Part shown: positions 1 to 6,662 of the stretch, one piece after another
Layout: each line of letters starts with the position of its first letter
Position numbering within the stretch: the first letter of the stretch is position 1
From: Bacteroidota bacterium
GTDB lineage: Bacteria > Bacteroidota > Bacteroidia > Flavobacteriales > Flavobacteriaceae
DNA: 16,148 nucleotides
NCBI GenBank assembly: GCA_009936675.1
Contig: JAACDY010000012.1
Coordinates: 1-16,148, forward strand
Reading direction: 5' to 3'
Notes under the pieces: model-generated
Told to the model about the DNA's origin: nothing
The model's database searches: none
What the model saw: only the letters and a program-made list of their open reading frames with translations
Translations under genes and position numbers: made by a program

Positions 1-2
1 AC

Positions 3-794
3 GTGGACAACATTACTGAAGAAACAATTATATATCAAGGTGAAAAAAAATGGAACCCTATTCGTGTAGGAAGTGAATCTAATTACAGAAACTATTCAAA
101 AGATTGGTACAGAGCAGGAATAAAAGCTCAAGAATTGTTTAAAAAATAAGCTAAAAAAGAAAAATTAGTACTTGAGGAACTTTTTCAAGACGAAAGCAGT
201 TTTCAGCAATATTTAATAACGGAGGAATATTTTGCGATTAAACGGGGAGATTTTTTAGTTCGAAATTTTGGTAATATCGAAATAGATATAAAATGTAGAG
301 GTTTCTATGAAAATAAACAGAAAGACATAGTCTTCAACTTTAAATGTGAAGATGTTTAAAGGCATTTGAATATGGAAACTCTCACAAATACACCTATTTT
401 CATTGCTGTATACCAAAGAAAGGGAGACGAAGTAATTCAAGAAACTCCTTATTTCTTCTCAATAAGCGGAACAGATTTTTCTCAGTTTGATAAAGTTTAT
501 GTGAGAGCAGAGAATACAGGATACTGTTACCAAATGCCTCTGAGTAGAACTAATCAAAATTTTGACTTCATTAAAAATAATAACAAGAAAGACAAAGCGT
601 ATTCCATTGAAGAGATTAGGAAAAAACATACGAATGCTTACAAAAAATGGACACTTGAAGAAGATGAAATGTTAGAGCTTCATTTTTGTGAAAAGAAATC
701 AATCGCTCAATTATGTTCATTATTTGGAAGAAATAGAGGAGCTATTAAATCAAGAATTGAAAAGTTAGAATTAAAAATAAAATACGGTAGCTAA
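3..794 (+). pseudogene. Degraded PD-(D/E)XK-type nuclease with C-terminal helix-turn-helix; two in-frame stops
   Basis: Three open segments, 3-149, 150-359 and 360-794, lie in the same frame, separated only by TAA at 147-149 and TAA at 357-359. The 5' end is outside the window. The middle segment has no Met codon and its sequence runs on naturally across both stops. Around 243-293 it reads KRGDF...EIDIKC, which fits a PD-(D/E)XK nuclease core: GD at 246-251, E at 279-281, K at 291-293. After the second stop comes a strand-rich stretch (TPIFIAVYQRKGDEV), then a C-terminal SANT/Myb-like helix-turn-helix: KWTLEEDEMLELHF and GRNRGAIKSRIEKLELK at roughly 640-780. A restart at TTG 366 or ATG 372 could still give a fragment of about 140 residues with the HTH but without the nuclease core. 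The family assignment is inference from motifs. The stops look like simple substitutions (for example AAA or TAT to TAA). TAA ends the intact genes here, so recoding is unlikely. Confidence 0.6.
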
Positions 795-934
795 CAATGG
801 TTATGAGTAATTGCTTAGAAGTGTTTAAAGGTTCTTCAGGGGATTCTAACGAATTTCCAATTTGCAGTGCTTTTTTGCTGACTTTACTACTGTAAGCAAC
901 TACTCATAGCTCAGACCCTAGTGTGCCATTGGAC
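789..934 (+). repeat. attC-like imperfect inverted repeat
   Basis: The left arm at 802-817 (TATGAGTAATTGCTTA) pairs with 893-908 (TAAGCAACTACTCATA) at 15 of 16 positions. Outside this, CAATGG at 795-800 can pair with CCATTG at 926-931, leaving an unpaired segment on the right side only. The ends resemble integron core sites: AGCTAAC at 789-795 against RYYYAAC, and ATTGGAC at 928-934 against GTTRRRY, each one mismatch off. The stop codon of the upstream reading frame lies inside the left core, as in gene cassettes, and the next reading frame opens a few bases after the right end. No integrase gene is in the window. It could instead be another type of dispersed flavobacterial palindrome. Confidence 0.5.
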
Positions 935-942
935 AAAAATAA

Positions 943-1509
943 AATCCAAAAAATGTAGATACGAAAAGTCATTCATTTTTCACTTCTCCGAGAGAACGAA
1001 TTATTTGGATTTTTTCCATATTAATACTGATTGGAATATTTCTCAGCTTAATAATTGGCAGACCATTATTAGAACTATTTAAAAACCAAGACTTACAAGC
1101 AGGAATTTTTCTTTTGGGAATAATATTTATTGGGGCTTACATTATTTTATATGGGCTTATTTCCAAACCAAATATTATAGAACTTCTTTTGGTAATAGGA
1201 ATAATTTCCGTTTACCTTTTACTTTTTCTAAGATTAGGACTTCCTGAAAGGAGTCATTTAATAGAATATAGTGCCTTATGTCTAACCATTCACGAAGCAC
1301 TTTTAGAAAGAAAAAAGCAAGGCAAGCAGATAACACATATAGGATTTTGGGCATTTGCAATAACAATTTTAATAGGATTAATTGATGAAATAATTCAAAT
1401 ATTTATACCTAACAGAGTTTTTGATGTAAATGACATTTTGTTCAATTGCTTTACTGCATTTATGGCAATTGGAGTTAGTATGAGTATTCAATATTTCAGA
1501 CAGAAATAA
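943..1509 (+). CDS. VanZ-like family membrane protein (start codon unclear)
   Basis: This is a small polytopic membrane protein of the VanZ-like family, whose best-known member is linked to glycopeptide tolerance; the role of the many chromosomal homologues is unknown. Conserved signatures are PERSHLIEYSAL (about 1243-1278) and GLIDEIIQIFIPNRVFDVND (about 1375-1434), with four to five hydrophobic helices. The frame is open from 943, just after an in-frame TAA at 940. The sequence from about 985 (SPRERIIWIF, then a clear membrane helix) belongs to the protein. Yet no ATG or GTG occurs in this extension; the first usual start is TTG at 1114, which would drop the first helix and leave 131 residues. 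The gene therefore uses a rare start, or has lost its start and is decaying. It sits directly behind the attC-like repeat, and its base composition is AT-rich like the upstream pseudogene. Family call is confident; coordinates of the N-terminus are not. Confidence 0.7.
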   Translation, partial: NPKNVDTKSHSFFTSPRERIIWIFSILILIGIFLSLIIGRPLLELFKNQDLQAGIFLLGIIFIGAYIILYGLISKPNIIELLLVIGIISVYLLLFLRLGLPERSHLIEYSALCLTIHEALLERKKQGKQITHIGFWAFAITILIGLIDEIIQIFIPNRVFDVNDILFNCFTAFMAIGVSMSIQYFRQK

Positions 1510-1533
1510 AACAAGAAAACAGCATAAAAGAAT

Positions 1534-1578
1534 GGCTAAAACGGCAATAGGGGCTATTCGTCCCTTCTGCGTTTAGCC
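1534..1578 (-). terminator. Stem-loop between convergent genes, possible galM terminator
   Basis: GGCTAAAACG at 1534-1543 pairs with CGTTTAGCC at 1570-1578 with one bulged base; the loop can form further short pairings (ATAG/CTAT, GGG/CCC). It lies between the ends of the VanZ-like gene (plus) and galM (minus). Read on the minus strand the stem is followed by a T-rich but interrupted tract (ATTCTTTTATG), so it could end the galM transcript. On the plus strand there is no T tract. It might also be a remnant of a second cassette-type repeat. Confidence 0.4.
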
Positions 1579-1585
1579 TAGACCG

Positions 1586-2725
1586 TTATTCAGCAACAGA
1601 AAACCGATATATACTTTGGGTCTGATAGGTTTCCCTTGGTCGTAGAATGGTATTGGGAAAATTAGCTTGGTTGGGGGAATCGGGATAATGCTGGGTTTCT
1701 AGGGCAAAAGAGGCACGGTATTCAAATTTTGTACCATACTTCCCAACATCACTTCCGTCCATAAAATTGCCGCCATAAAATTGTATTCCGGGTTCCTCGG
1801 TAAAAACATCCATTTGTCTTCCGCTTTTGGGATCGACCACCCTTGCCGCCAAACTCATACGGCCTTGGGAGTCCTTGTTAAGGACAAAATTATGGTCATA
1901 GCCACCTCCTCGACGGAGTTGGGTATTGGAGGCTTGTTGATTCAAATCCCGGCCAATGGTCTTGGCTCTTCTAAAGTCAAAAGGACCGCCTTCAACTGAT
2001 CGAGTTTCTCCCAAGGGAATCAGCCCTTCATCTACGGGGGTAAAGTGATCGGCGTTGATCATTAACAAATGATCGTTGATACTGCCCTTGGCTTGTCCCG
2101 CCAGATTAAAAAAAGCGTGATTGGTCAAGTTGATGGGAGTGGCTTTGTCCGTAGTGGCTTTATAGGCAATGCTCAATTCATTTTTCTCATTGATGGCATA
2201 GGTCACATCAACACTCAGATTGCCGGGATAACCCATTTCTCCATCTTTGGATAAATAGGTCATTGCAATGGAGTTTTCATCGACAGCAACAACATCCCAC
2301 ACTTGATTGTGGAATCCATCTGGCCCACCGTGGAGGTGATTTTCATTGTTGTTTATGGGCAGTTGATGGGTCGTGCCGTCCAATTCAAAACTTCCTTTGG
2401 CAATGCGATTCCCATACCTTCCAATGATACACCCGTGAAAGGGGGTTTTGGCCTTAAGATAATCCGCTATACTTTTAAAACCCAATACCACATCTCCCAT
2501 AACGCCCTTTTTATCGGGGCTAAGAAGGCTGACGATCCGACCACCGTAATTGGTGATATAAACTTCAATTTGCTCGTTTTTAAGGAGGTACAAGTCGGTT
2601 TTTTTTCCTCCTATTTCGGTCTGGAAATCACTGGTTTTTAGCACAAATTCATCTTTTTTTGCTTGCTCGCAAGATACAATGCTTAGCAAAACTATTAACA
2701 ATGTTACTTTTTTTAGGATCATCAT
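1586..2725 (-). CDS. galM: Aldose 1-epimerase (galactose mutarotase), lipoprotein
   Basis: Interconverts alpha and beta anomers of galactose, glucose or related aldoses. The 379-residue protein covers the whole GalM fold: TNYGGRIVSL (58-67), GRYGNRIAKG (102-111), the sugar-binding NENHLHGGPDGF (127-138, with H130 and H132), the catalytic-acid region LTNHAFFNLAG (200-210, H203), GGYDHNF (274-280) and the catalytic base E343 in ALETQHYPDS, followed by the usual NTILRPRETY near the end. Unlike cytoplasmic GalM it starts with a lipoprotein signal: a hydrophobic stretch ending in SIVSC, with C19 as the lipidation site. It is therefore expected to be membrane-anchored, facing the periplasm or exposed on the surface. 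It begins 6 bp after the GH2 gene and is surely co-transcribed with it, so it probably acts on the sugar that enzyme releases. The N-terminal pair MM allows a start one codon later. All key residues are present. Confidence 0.93.
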   Translation of the reverse strand: MMILKKVTLLIVLLSIVSCEQAKKDEFVLKTSDFQTEIGGKKTDLYLLKNEQIEVYITNYGGRIVSLLSPDKKGVMGDVVLGFKSIADYLKAKTPFHGCIIGRYGNRIAKGSFELDGTTHQLPINNNENHLHGGPDGFHNQVWDVVAVDENSIAMTYLSKDGEMGYPGNLSVDVTYAINEKNELSIAYKATTDKATPINLTNHAFFNLAGQAKGSINDHLLMINADHFTPVDEGLIPLGETRSVEGGPFDFRRAKTIGRDLNQQASNTQLRRGGGYDHNFVLNKDSQGRMSLAARVVDPKSGRQMDVFTEEPGIQFYGGNFMDGSDVGKYGTKFEYRASFALETQHYPDSPNQANFPNTILRPRETYQTQSIYRFSVAE

Positions 2726-2731
2726 GTTGGA

Positions 2732-4600
2732 TTATTCTTGATACAGTTTGCTATGCAATTCCTTCAGTGTTTGTGCTGGTATTTTGGTGACCTCCCGATC
2801 ATAGGTCATTAAACCGTTGATCTCCCCTTCAACGTCAGTAGTTTGAGTATAAACAGCGGCAGATAGCCCATTATTTTCTTTCATCTTTACAATTTGATCA
2901 AACTTAAAAATATAATTTTTCAACAAGTCTTCCGCATTGTAATAGGTCTGATAACCCCAATTCCGCATTTTTGGATTCCAAAGGTTTTCTGAGATGGGAT
3001 AACCGATACCACCAAACTCTCCAATCACTGTGGCGCGGTCGAGTGCCGATGGGGGGACGGTCAAGTTAACTTGATAGGTATGAATGTCATAAATATCACC
3101 ACAAGGCCTTAGGGTCCAGCCACTGGTGGGGTTCACCAATCGATCAGGGTCTAATTGTTTGACAAAATCGGTAATTCTACACGTATCGTATTGTCCCCAA
3201 CCTTCGTTAAAAGGAACCCACATGACAATACTAGGAGCATTGAAATGAAGGTCAACCATACGACGGAGTTCCAGTTCGAATTGGCCGGCATCCTCGGATC
3301 TTCTTTTGAGATCTGGATCTTCCCTGCTTATTCTTTCCAATTTATTGTAGATGCGATCCTTTCTTTTGGTCTTTTCCATTTCCTTAGGACTTTTCAATGC
3401 CAATCTGTTGTAGGAGGGCATGTCTTGCCAAACCATTATTCCCAACTGATCGCAATGATAGAACCAGCGATCGGGCTCGATCTTTACGTGTTTTCGTATC
3501 ATATTAAAGCCCATGGCTTTGGTCATTTCAATATCGTATCGCATGGCTTTATCTGAGGGAGGAGTCAACAATCCATCGGGCCACCAACCCTGATCTAAAG
3601 GGCCGTAATGGAAAAGCGGAGCATTGTTCAAGAAGAGGTATTTGACGCCCTTGTGATCTCCCAGGCTGATTTTTCGTATGCCGAAATAACTTTCCACACG
3701 ATCGATCACTGTTCCGGAGGGATTGATCAAATTCATTTTTACATCGTACAAATGCGGGTGATCAGGGGACCACAATTGGGCATTTTCTATTTTTAATTCT
3801 AAACGAGTGTCGGGTTTCGTTTTTCCCGAGGCTACTTTTTTTCCATCAAAAAAAACAGTTACAGCTACTTGATATCCCTCGATTAAACTCTCGTTACTCA
3901 TCGGGATAAAACTCACGGTACTCTTGTCAATATCGGTGGTCGTCTTTACTTGCTTTAGATAGGCTTCGGGCGAAACCGCCTCCAACCAAACCGTTTGCCA
4001 TATTCCGCTTACTGGGGTATAGAAGATTCCACTGGCATTGATTTGTTGTTTGCCTCGTGGTTGAGAACTGAAGTTGGTAGCATCCTCAACGGCTAAGACG
4101 ATTTTTTGTTGTCCTTTGGATTTTAGATAGGGGGTAATGTTAAATGAAAAGCGATCAAAACCTCCCTTGTGAGTACCTACTAAAATATCATTTACCCAAA
4201 CAGCACATTGATAATCTACAGCTTCAAAATGGAGAATCACATCTTTTTCCTTCCAGTTTTTGGAAAGCGTAAAACTCTTTTTATACCACATTTTATCCTC
4301 GGGACTGATATTTTTTCCCACGCCCGACAAAGGCGATTCAAAACTAAAGGGGACCAAAATTTTTCCCTGAAATCGCTTGGGTTGGATTTGATTGGTTTTT
4401 AAAATGGCATAGTCCCAAAGTCCGTTAAGATTTTTCCATTGAGCCCTTTCAAATTGAGGACGAGGATATTCTTGCCAAATATTTTCAGGATTTACCTCTT
4501 TGGCCCATTGGCTCATGATTCTTCCTTCTACCGCCTTCCAACTTTGGGCTTGGACGAGAGCTGTAGTAAACAGGAAAAATAAAAATAATTTACTTTTCAT
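2732..4600 (-). CDS. Exported glycoside hydrolase family 2 enzyme (beta-galactosidase/beta-glucuronidase-like)
   Basis: Retaining glycosidase of clan GH-A. The 622-residue protein has a signal peptide (residues 1-18, cleavage likely at VQA|QS) and no lipobox, so it is periplasmic or secreted. Domains in order: sugar-binding jelly roll (about 45-210, with NLNGLWDYA and WYKKSFTL), immunoglobulin-like domain (about 215-310, ending FGIRKISL) and TIM barrel (about 315-610). The barrel has GFNMIRKHVKIEPDRWF (364-380), the acid/base E466 in WVPFNEGWGQ and the nucleophile E528 in VIGEFGG. At about 620 residues it is a short GH2 without extra C-terminal domains. The exact substrate cannot be read from the sequence; beta-galactosides, beta-glucuronides or similar linkages on algal or plant glycans are candidates. 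It is the first gene of a minus-strand pair with galM. Its start faces the nine-gene plus-strand cluster across 80 bp, which hints at shared control. Confidence 0.92.
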   Translation of the reverse strand: MKSKLFLFFLFTTALVQAQSWKAVEGRIMSQWAKEVNPENIWQEYPRPQFERAQWKNLNGLWDYAILKTNQIQPKRFQGKILVPFSFESPLSGVGKNISPEDKMWYKKSFTLSKNWKEKDVILHFEAVDYQCAVWVNDILVGTHKGGFDRFSFNITPYLKSKGQQKIVLAVEDATNFSSQPRGKQQINASGIFYTPVSGIWQTVWLEAVSPEAYLKQVKTTTDIDKSTVSFIPMSNESLIEGYQVAVTVFFDGKKVASGKTKPDTRLELKIENAQLWSPDHPHLYDVKMNLINPSGTVIDRVESYFGIRKISLGDHKGVKYLFLNNAPLFHYGPLDQGWWPDGLLTPPSDKAMRYDIEMTKAMGFNMIRKHVKIEPDRWFYHCDQLGIMVWQDMPSYNRLALKSPKEMEKTKRKDRIYNKLERISREDPDLKRRSEDAGQFELELRRMVDLHFNAPSIVMWVPFNEGWGQYDTCRITDFVKQLDPDRLVNPTSGWTLRPCGDIYDIHTYQVNLTVPPSALDRATVIGEFGGIGYPISENLWNPKMRNWGYQTYYNAEDLLKNYIFKFDQIVKMKENNGLSAAVYTQTTDVEGEINGLMTYDREVTKIPAQTLKELHSKLYQE

Positions 4601-4680
4601 GATTATATTTTAAAATCGATCTTAAGATATGAAATATGTTTTAATCTAAATTTTTATATTGTATTAGTTAATTCAATCCC
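4601..4680. promoter_or_regulatory. Divergent intergenic region
   Basis: Eighty bases, about 80% A+T, separate the divergently transcribed GH2 gene and the fatty acid hydroxylase-family gene. Promoters for both operons must lie here or slightly inside the genes. I looked for the Bacteroidota promoter pattern (TTTG near -33, TAnnTTTG near -7) and found no convincing match on either strand. No clear operator palindrome was seen. Confidence 0.4.
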
Positions 4681-5679
4681 TTGGAAATATTCGAATCTTT
4701 TTTGAATGAAATTGTCAGTTTTTTTGGCATTAGAAATTTTTTTCAAATACTCAATAGCGGTGACTTCGCTTCCTTTTTAACCTATGACGGTATTGTAGCC
4801 ATCATTCAGCCCATTTTACCCCTTCTTTTGGTATTGGAATTTATAATGGGAATGGTTCACAAAAACCCCCAAACCAAAGTTTATCAGACCATCTTTTTGA
4901 TCTATATATTCAATCGTTTTTTAGGGCGATTTATCGCCATTGCCATGACCACCATTTGTATTGGACTATTTCAAAAACATGCCCCCTACCAAACCACCAT
5001 GACTTGGTATTGGTTTATATATGGTTATATCGTGTGGGAATTTGCCCATTTTATTTACCACTATTTGGGTCATAAGGTGCGACTGTTTTGGTGTTTACAC
5101 GCCACCCACCATACCCCCGAGCAAATGAATTTGAGTGTAGCCCATGCCCATTTCTTTTTGGAAGCTCCCTATGCTGATGTGATTCGAACGTCAGTTTGTA
5201 TACTGTTGGGCGTACATCCTGCCCTTTTGTTTGTCATCATGTTTGTGGATGGCACCTATGGTACATTCATTCATGTGGGAGAAAATCTGATGAAAAATGG
5301 AAGGTTGGGTTTTCTCAACAAAATCATTTTGACCCCCTCTCATCACAGGGTCCACCACGCCCGAAACCCATTGTATATCGACACCAATTATTGTAACTTT
5401 CTCAATATTTGGGATAAAGTATTTAAAACCTATCAAGAGGAACAAAAAGATATAGACATAGAATATGGCATCACCCGAGAAATTAATTCGGGCAACTTTA
5501 TCGATGTCTATTTTGGAGAATTTATCGCCCTCTTTAAAGATGTTGTCAAGGCTCCTGGTCTTATCAACAAATTGGCTTATATTTTTCTTCCTCCTGGCTG
5601 GGATCATACAGGAAATCACAGGACGGCCAAAATGATTCGCGATGAATACATTGAACAAATTCAACAACAACAATCATAA
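4681..5679 (+). CDS. Fatty acid hydroxylase/sterol desaturase superfamily membrane protein
   Basis: Integral membrane di-iron oxygenase of the superfamily that hydroxylates or desaturates lipids. Of its 332 residues, hydrophobic segments lie around 35-60, 68-96, 105-127 and 170-190. The histidine clusters that bind the di-iron centre are present: H123-x3-H127 with H131, H140-x2-HH144, H198 and H222-x2-HH226, with the flanking context CLHATHHTPEQMN and SHHRVHHARN typical of the family. The substrate is unknown; in bacteria members act on fatty acids, carotenoids, ether lipids or sterol-like compounds. A TAA at 4669 closes the frame upstream and the first ATG in frame is about 55 codons in, after a clear N-terminal helix, so TTG at 4681 is the best start. 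It opens the nine-gene cluster and sits 14 bp before the DUF1080 gene. Why a lipid-type hydroxylase leads a glycoside cluster is not clear; it could modify a lipid-linked substrate or an anchor. Confidence 0.82.
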   Translation: MEIFESFLNEIVSFFGIRNFFQILNSGDFASFLTYDGIVAIIQPILPLLLVLEFIMGMVHKNPQTKVYQTIFLIYIFNRFLGRFIAIAMTTICIGLFQKHAPYQTTMTWYWFIYGYIVWEFAHFIYHYLGHKVRLFWCLHATHHTPEQMNLSVAHAHFFLEAPYADVIRTSVCILLGVHPALLFVIMFVDGTYGTFIHVGENLMKNGRLGFLNKIILTPSHHRVHHARNPLYIDTNYCNFLNIWDKVFKTYQEEQKDIDIEYGITREINSGNFIDVYFGEFIALFKDVVKAPGLINKLAYIFLPPGWDHTGNHRTAKMIRDEYIEQIQQQQS

Positions 5680-5693
5680 AATTCAATCAAACA

Positions 5694-6389
5694 ATGAACA
5701 AATTAATTTATCTCTTAATTTTTATAATCACAATTGTATCCGCTCAAAACCAAGACTCTGAAATATTTAATGGTTCCAACCTCGATGGTTGGGTGAATTA
5801 CGGTGGAGGGAAATTTTTCGTTGAGGATCAATGTATCGTTGCAGAGGCCATCAATGGCATACCCAATACCTTTTTACATACCGAAAAAAAATATCAAAAT
5901 TTTGAATTGGAATTTGATGTCAAATTGGATACCGTTTTGAATTCGGGGGTTCAGATCCGAAGCAATATCTACCAAAAGGATACCCAAACCATTCGTTGGG
6001 GGGGACGCTTTGATGAAAATGGGGACAAGATGATCATTCGTAAAAAAAGATCTGCCGGAAGATTTTGGGGCTATCAAATCGAAATCGACCCTACTTCCAG
6101 AGCTTGGAGTGGAGCCATATATGAAGAAGCGGGGAGAGGCTTCCTCCATACTCCGGGCATCAACCAAGAGGTCAAATCGGCTCTAAAGCCTTTGGAATGG
6201 AATCATTTTAGGGTGAGGGTCAAAGACCACCACATTCAGTCTTGGGTCAACGGCGTAATGGTGGGTGATGTCTATGACGATCTGACCGACAACGGTTACA
6301 TCGCCTTACAACTTCACGGTATTGGTAAAAATAAACTTAAAGCCAACAAAAAAATTCGTTGGAAGAACCTGAGCCTAAAAGAGCTTTAA
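5694..6389 (+). CDS. DUF1080 (3-keto-disaccharide hydrolase-type) exported protein
   Basis: Single-domain jelly-roll protein of the DUF1080 family (3-keto-disaccharide hydrolase, PF06439). Characterised members cleave glycosides whose C3 hydroxyl has been oxidised to a ketone. The 231-residue protein has a Sec signal peptide (1-17, VSA|Q) and no lipidation cysteine. Family landmarks are EIFNGSNLDGW (23-33), NFELEFDVKL (69-78), NSGVQIRS (83-90), GYQIEID (126-132), LEWNHFRVRV (167-176), the hydrophobic GYIALQLHG (201-209) and the C-terminal strand IRWKNLSL (221-228). Its stop codon shares one base with the start of the next gene (TAATG). Only the fold is shared with the second DUF1080 gene of the cluster; the two differ greatly in sequence, so different substrates or partners are likely. 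The Gfo/Idh/MocA genes downstream are plausible suppliers of the keto intermediate. Confidence 0.85.
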   Translation: MNKLIYLLIFIITIVSAQNQDSEIFNGSNLDGWVNYGGGKFFVEDQCIVAEAINGIPNTFLHTEKKYQNFELEFDVKLDTVLNSGVQIRSNIYQKDTQTIRWGGRFDENGDKMIIRKKRSAGRFWGYQIEIDPTSRAWSGAIYEEAGRGFLHTPGINQEVKSALKPLEWNHFRVRVKDHHIQSWVNGVMVGDVYDDLTDNGYIALQLHGIGKNKLKANKKIRWKNLSLKEL

Positions 6390-6616
6390 TGATTTTAAGA
6401 AGCGAATTGTTTATCTGTTTTTGCCTGATCTTGCTTTCTTTTGTTTTGGGCTGTCAAAAGAACAATTCATCAGATCAATGTGAGGGACCTATCAAGGAAA
6501 TCCCTTGTACCAAGGAATATATGCCCGTATGTGGCTGTAACGGAATCACCTATGGAAACGATTGTGTGGCCGAAGCATCTGGCATTAAGTCTTGGACAGA
6601 AGGCAGTTGTGAGTAA
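6389..6616 (+). CDS. Small Kazal-type domain lipoprotein
   Basis: A 75-residue protein. Residues 1-22 form a lipoprotein signal ending in the lipobox VLGC (C22). The rest is one Kazal-type domain with six cysteines at 31, 40, 48, 50, 59 and 74 and the signature CTKEYMPVCGCNGITYGNDC (40-59). Eukaryotic Kazal domains inhibit serine proteases; bacterial lipoprotein versions are common in marine Bacteroidota but their role is mostly unknown. The domain would be anchored outside the cytoplasm, where disulfides can form. ATG at 6389 overlaps the preceding stop by one base, indicating translational coupling, and is preferred to a TTG ten codons upstream because it starts exactly at the signal peptide. 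It may protect the exported enzymes of the cluster from proteolysis, but that is a guess. Confidence 0.82.
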   Translation: MILRSELFICFCLILLSFVLGCQKNNSSDQCEGPIKEIPCTKEYMPVCGCNGITYGNDCVAEASGIKSWTEGSCE

Positions 6617-6662
6617 GTGTAATTTTTAATTATATTTAAAATCAAAATTGACAATTCTTAAA

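Noticed and set aside
147..359. TAA codons in the first gene as recoded sense codons
   Set aside because: TAA terminates the intact genes of the window normally, so a changed code is not credible; a pseudogene explains the pattern.
4601..4680. Specific -33/-7 Bacteroidota promoter boxes
   Set aside because: The AT-rich sequence gives only loose matches; no pair with correct spacing was convincing.
5191..5673. Long open frame on the minus strand inside the fatty acid hydroxylase-family gene
   Set aside because: The plus-strand gene has all family histidine motifs; the antisense translation has no recognisable domain.
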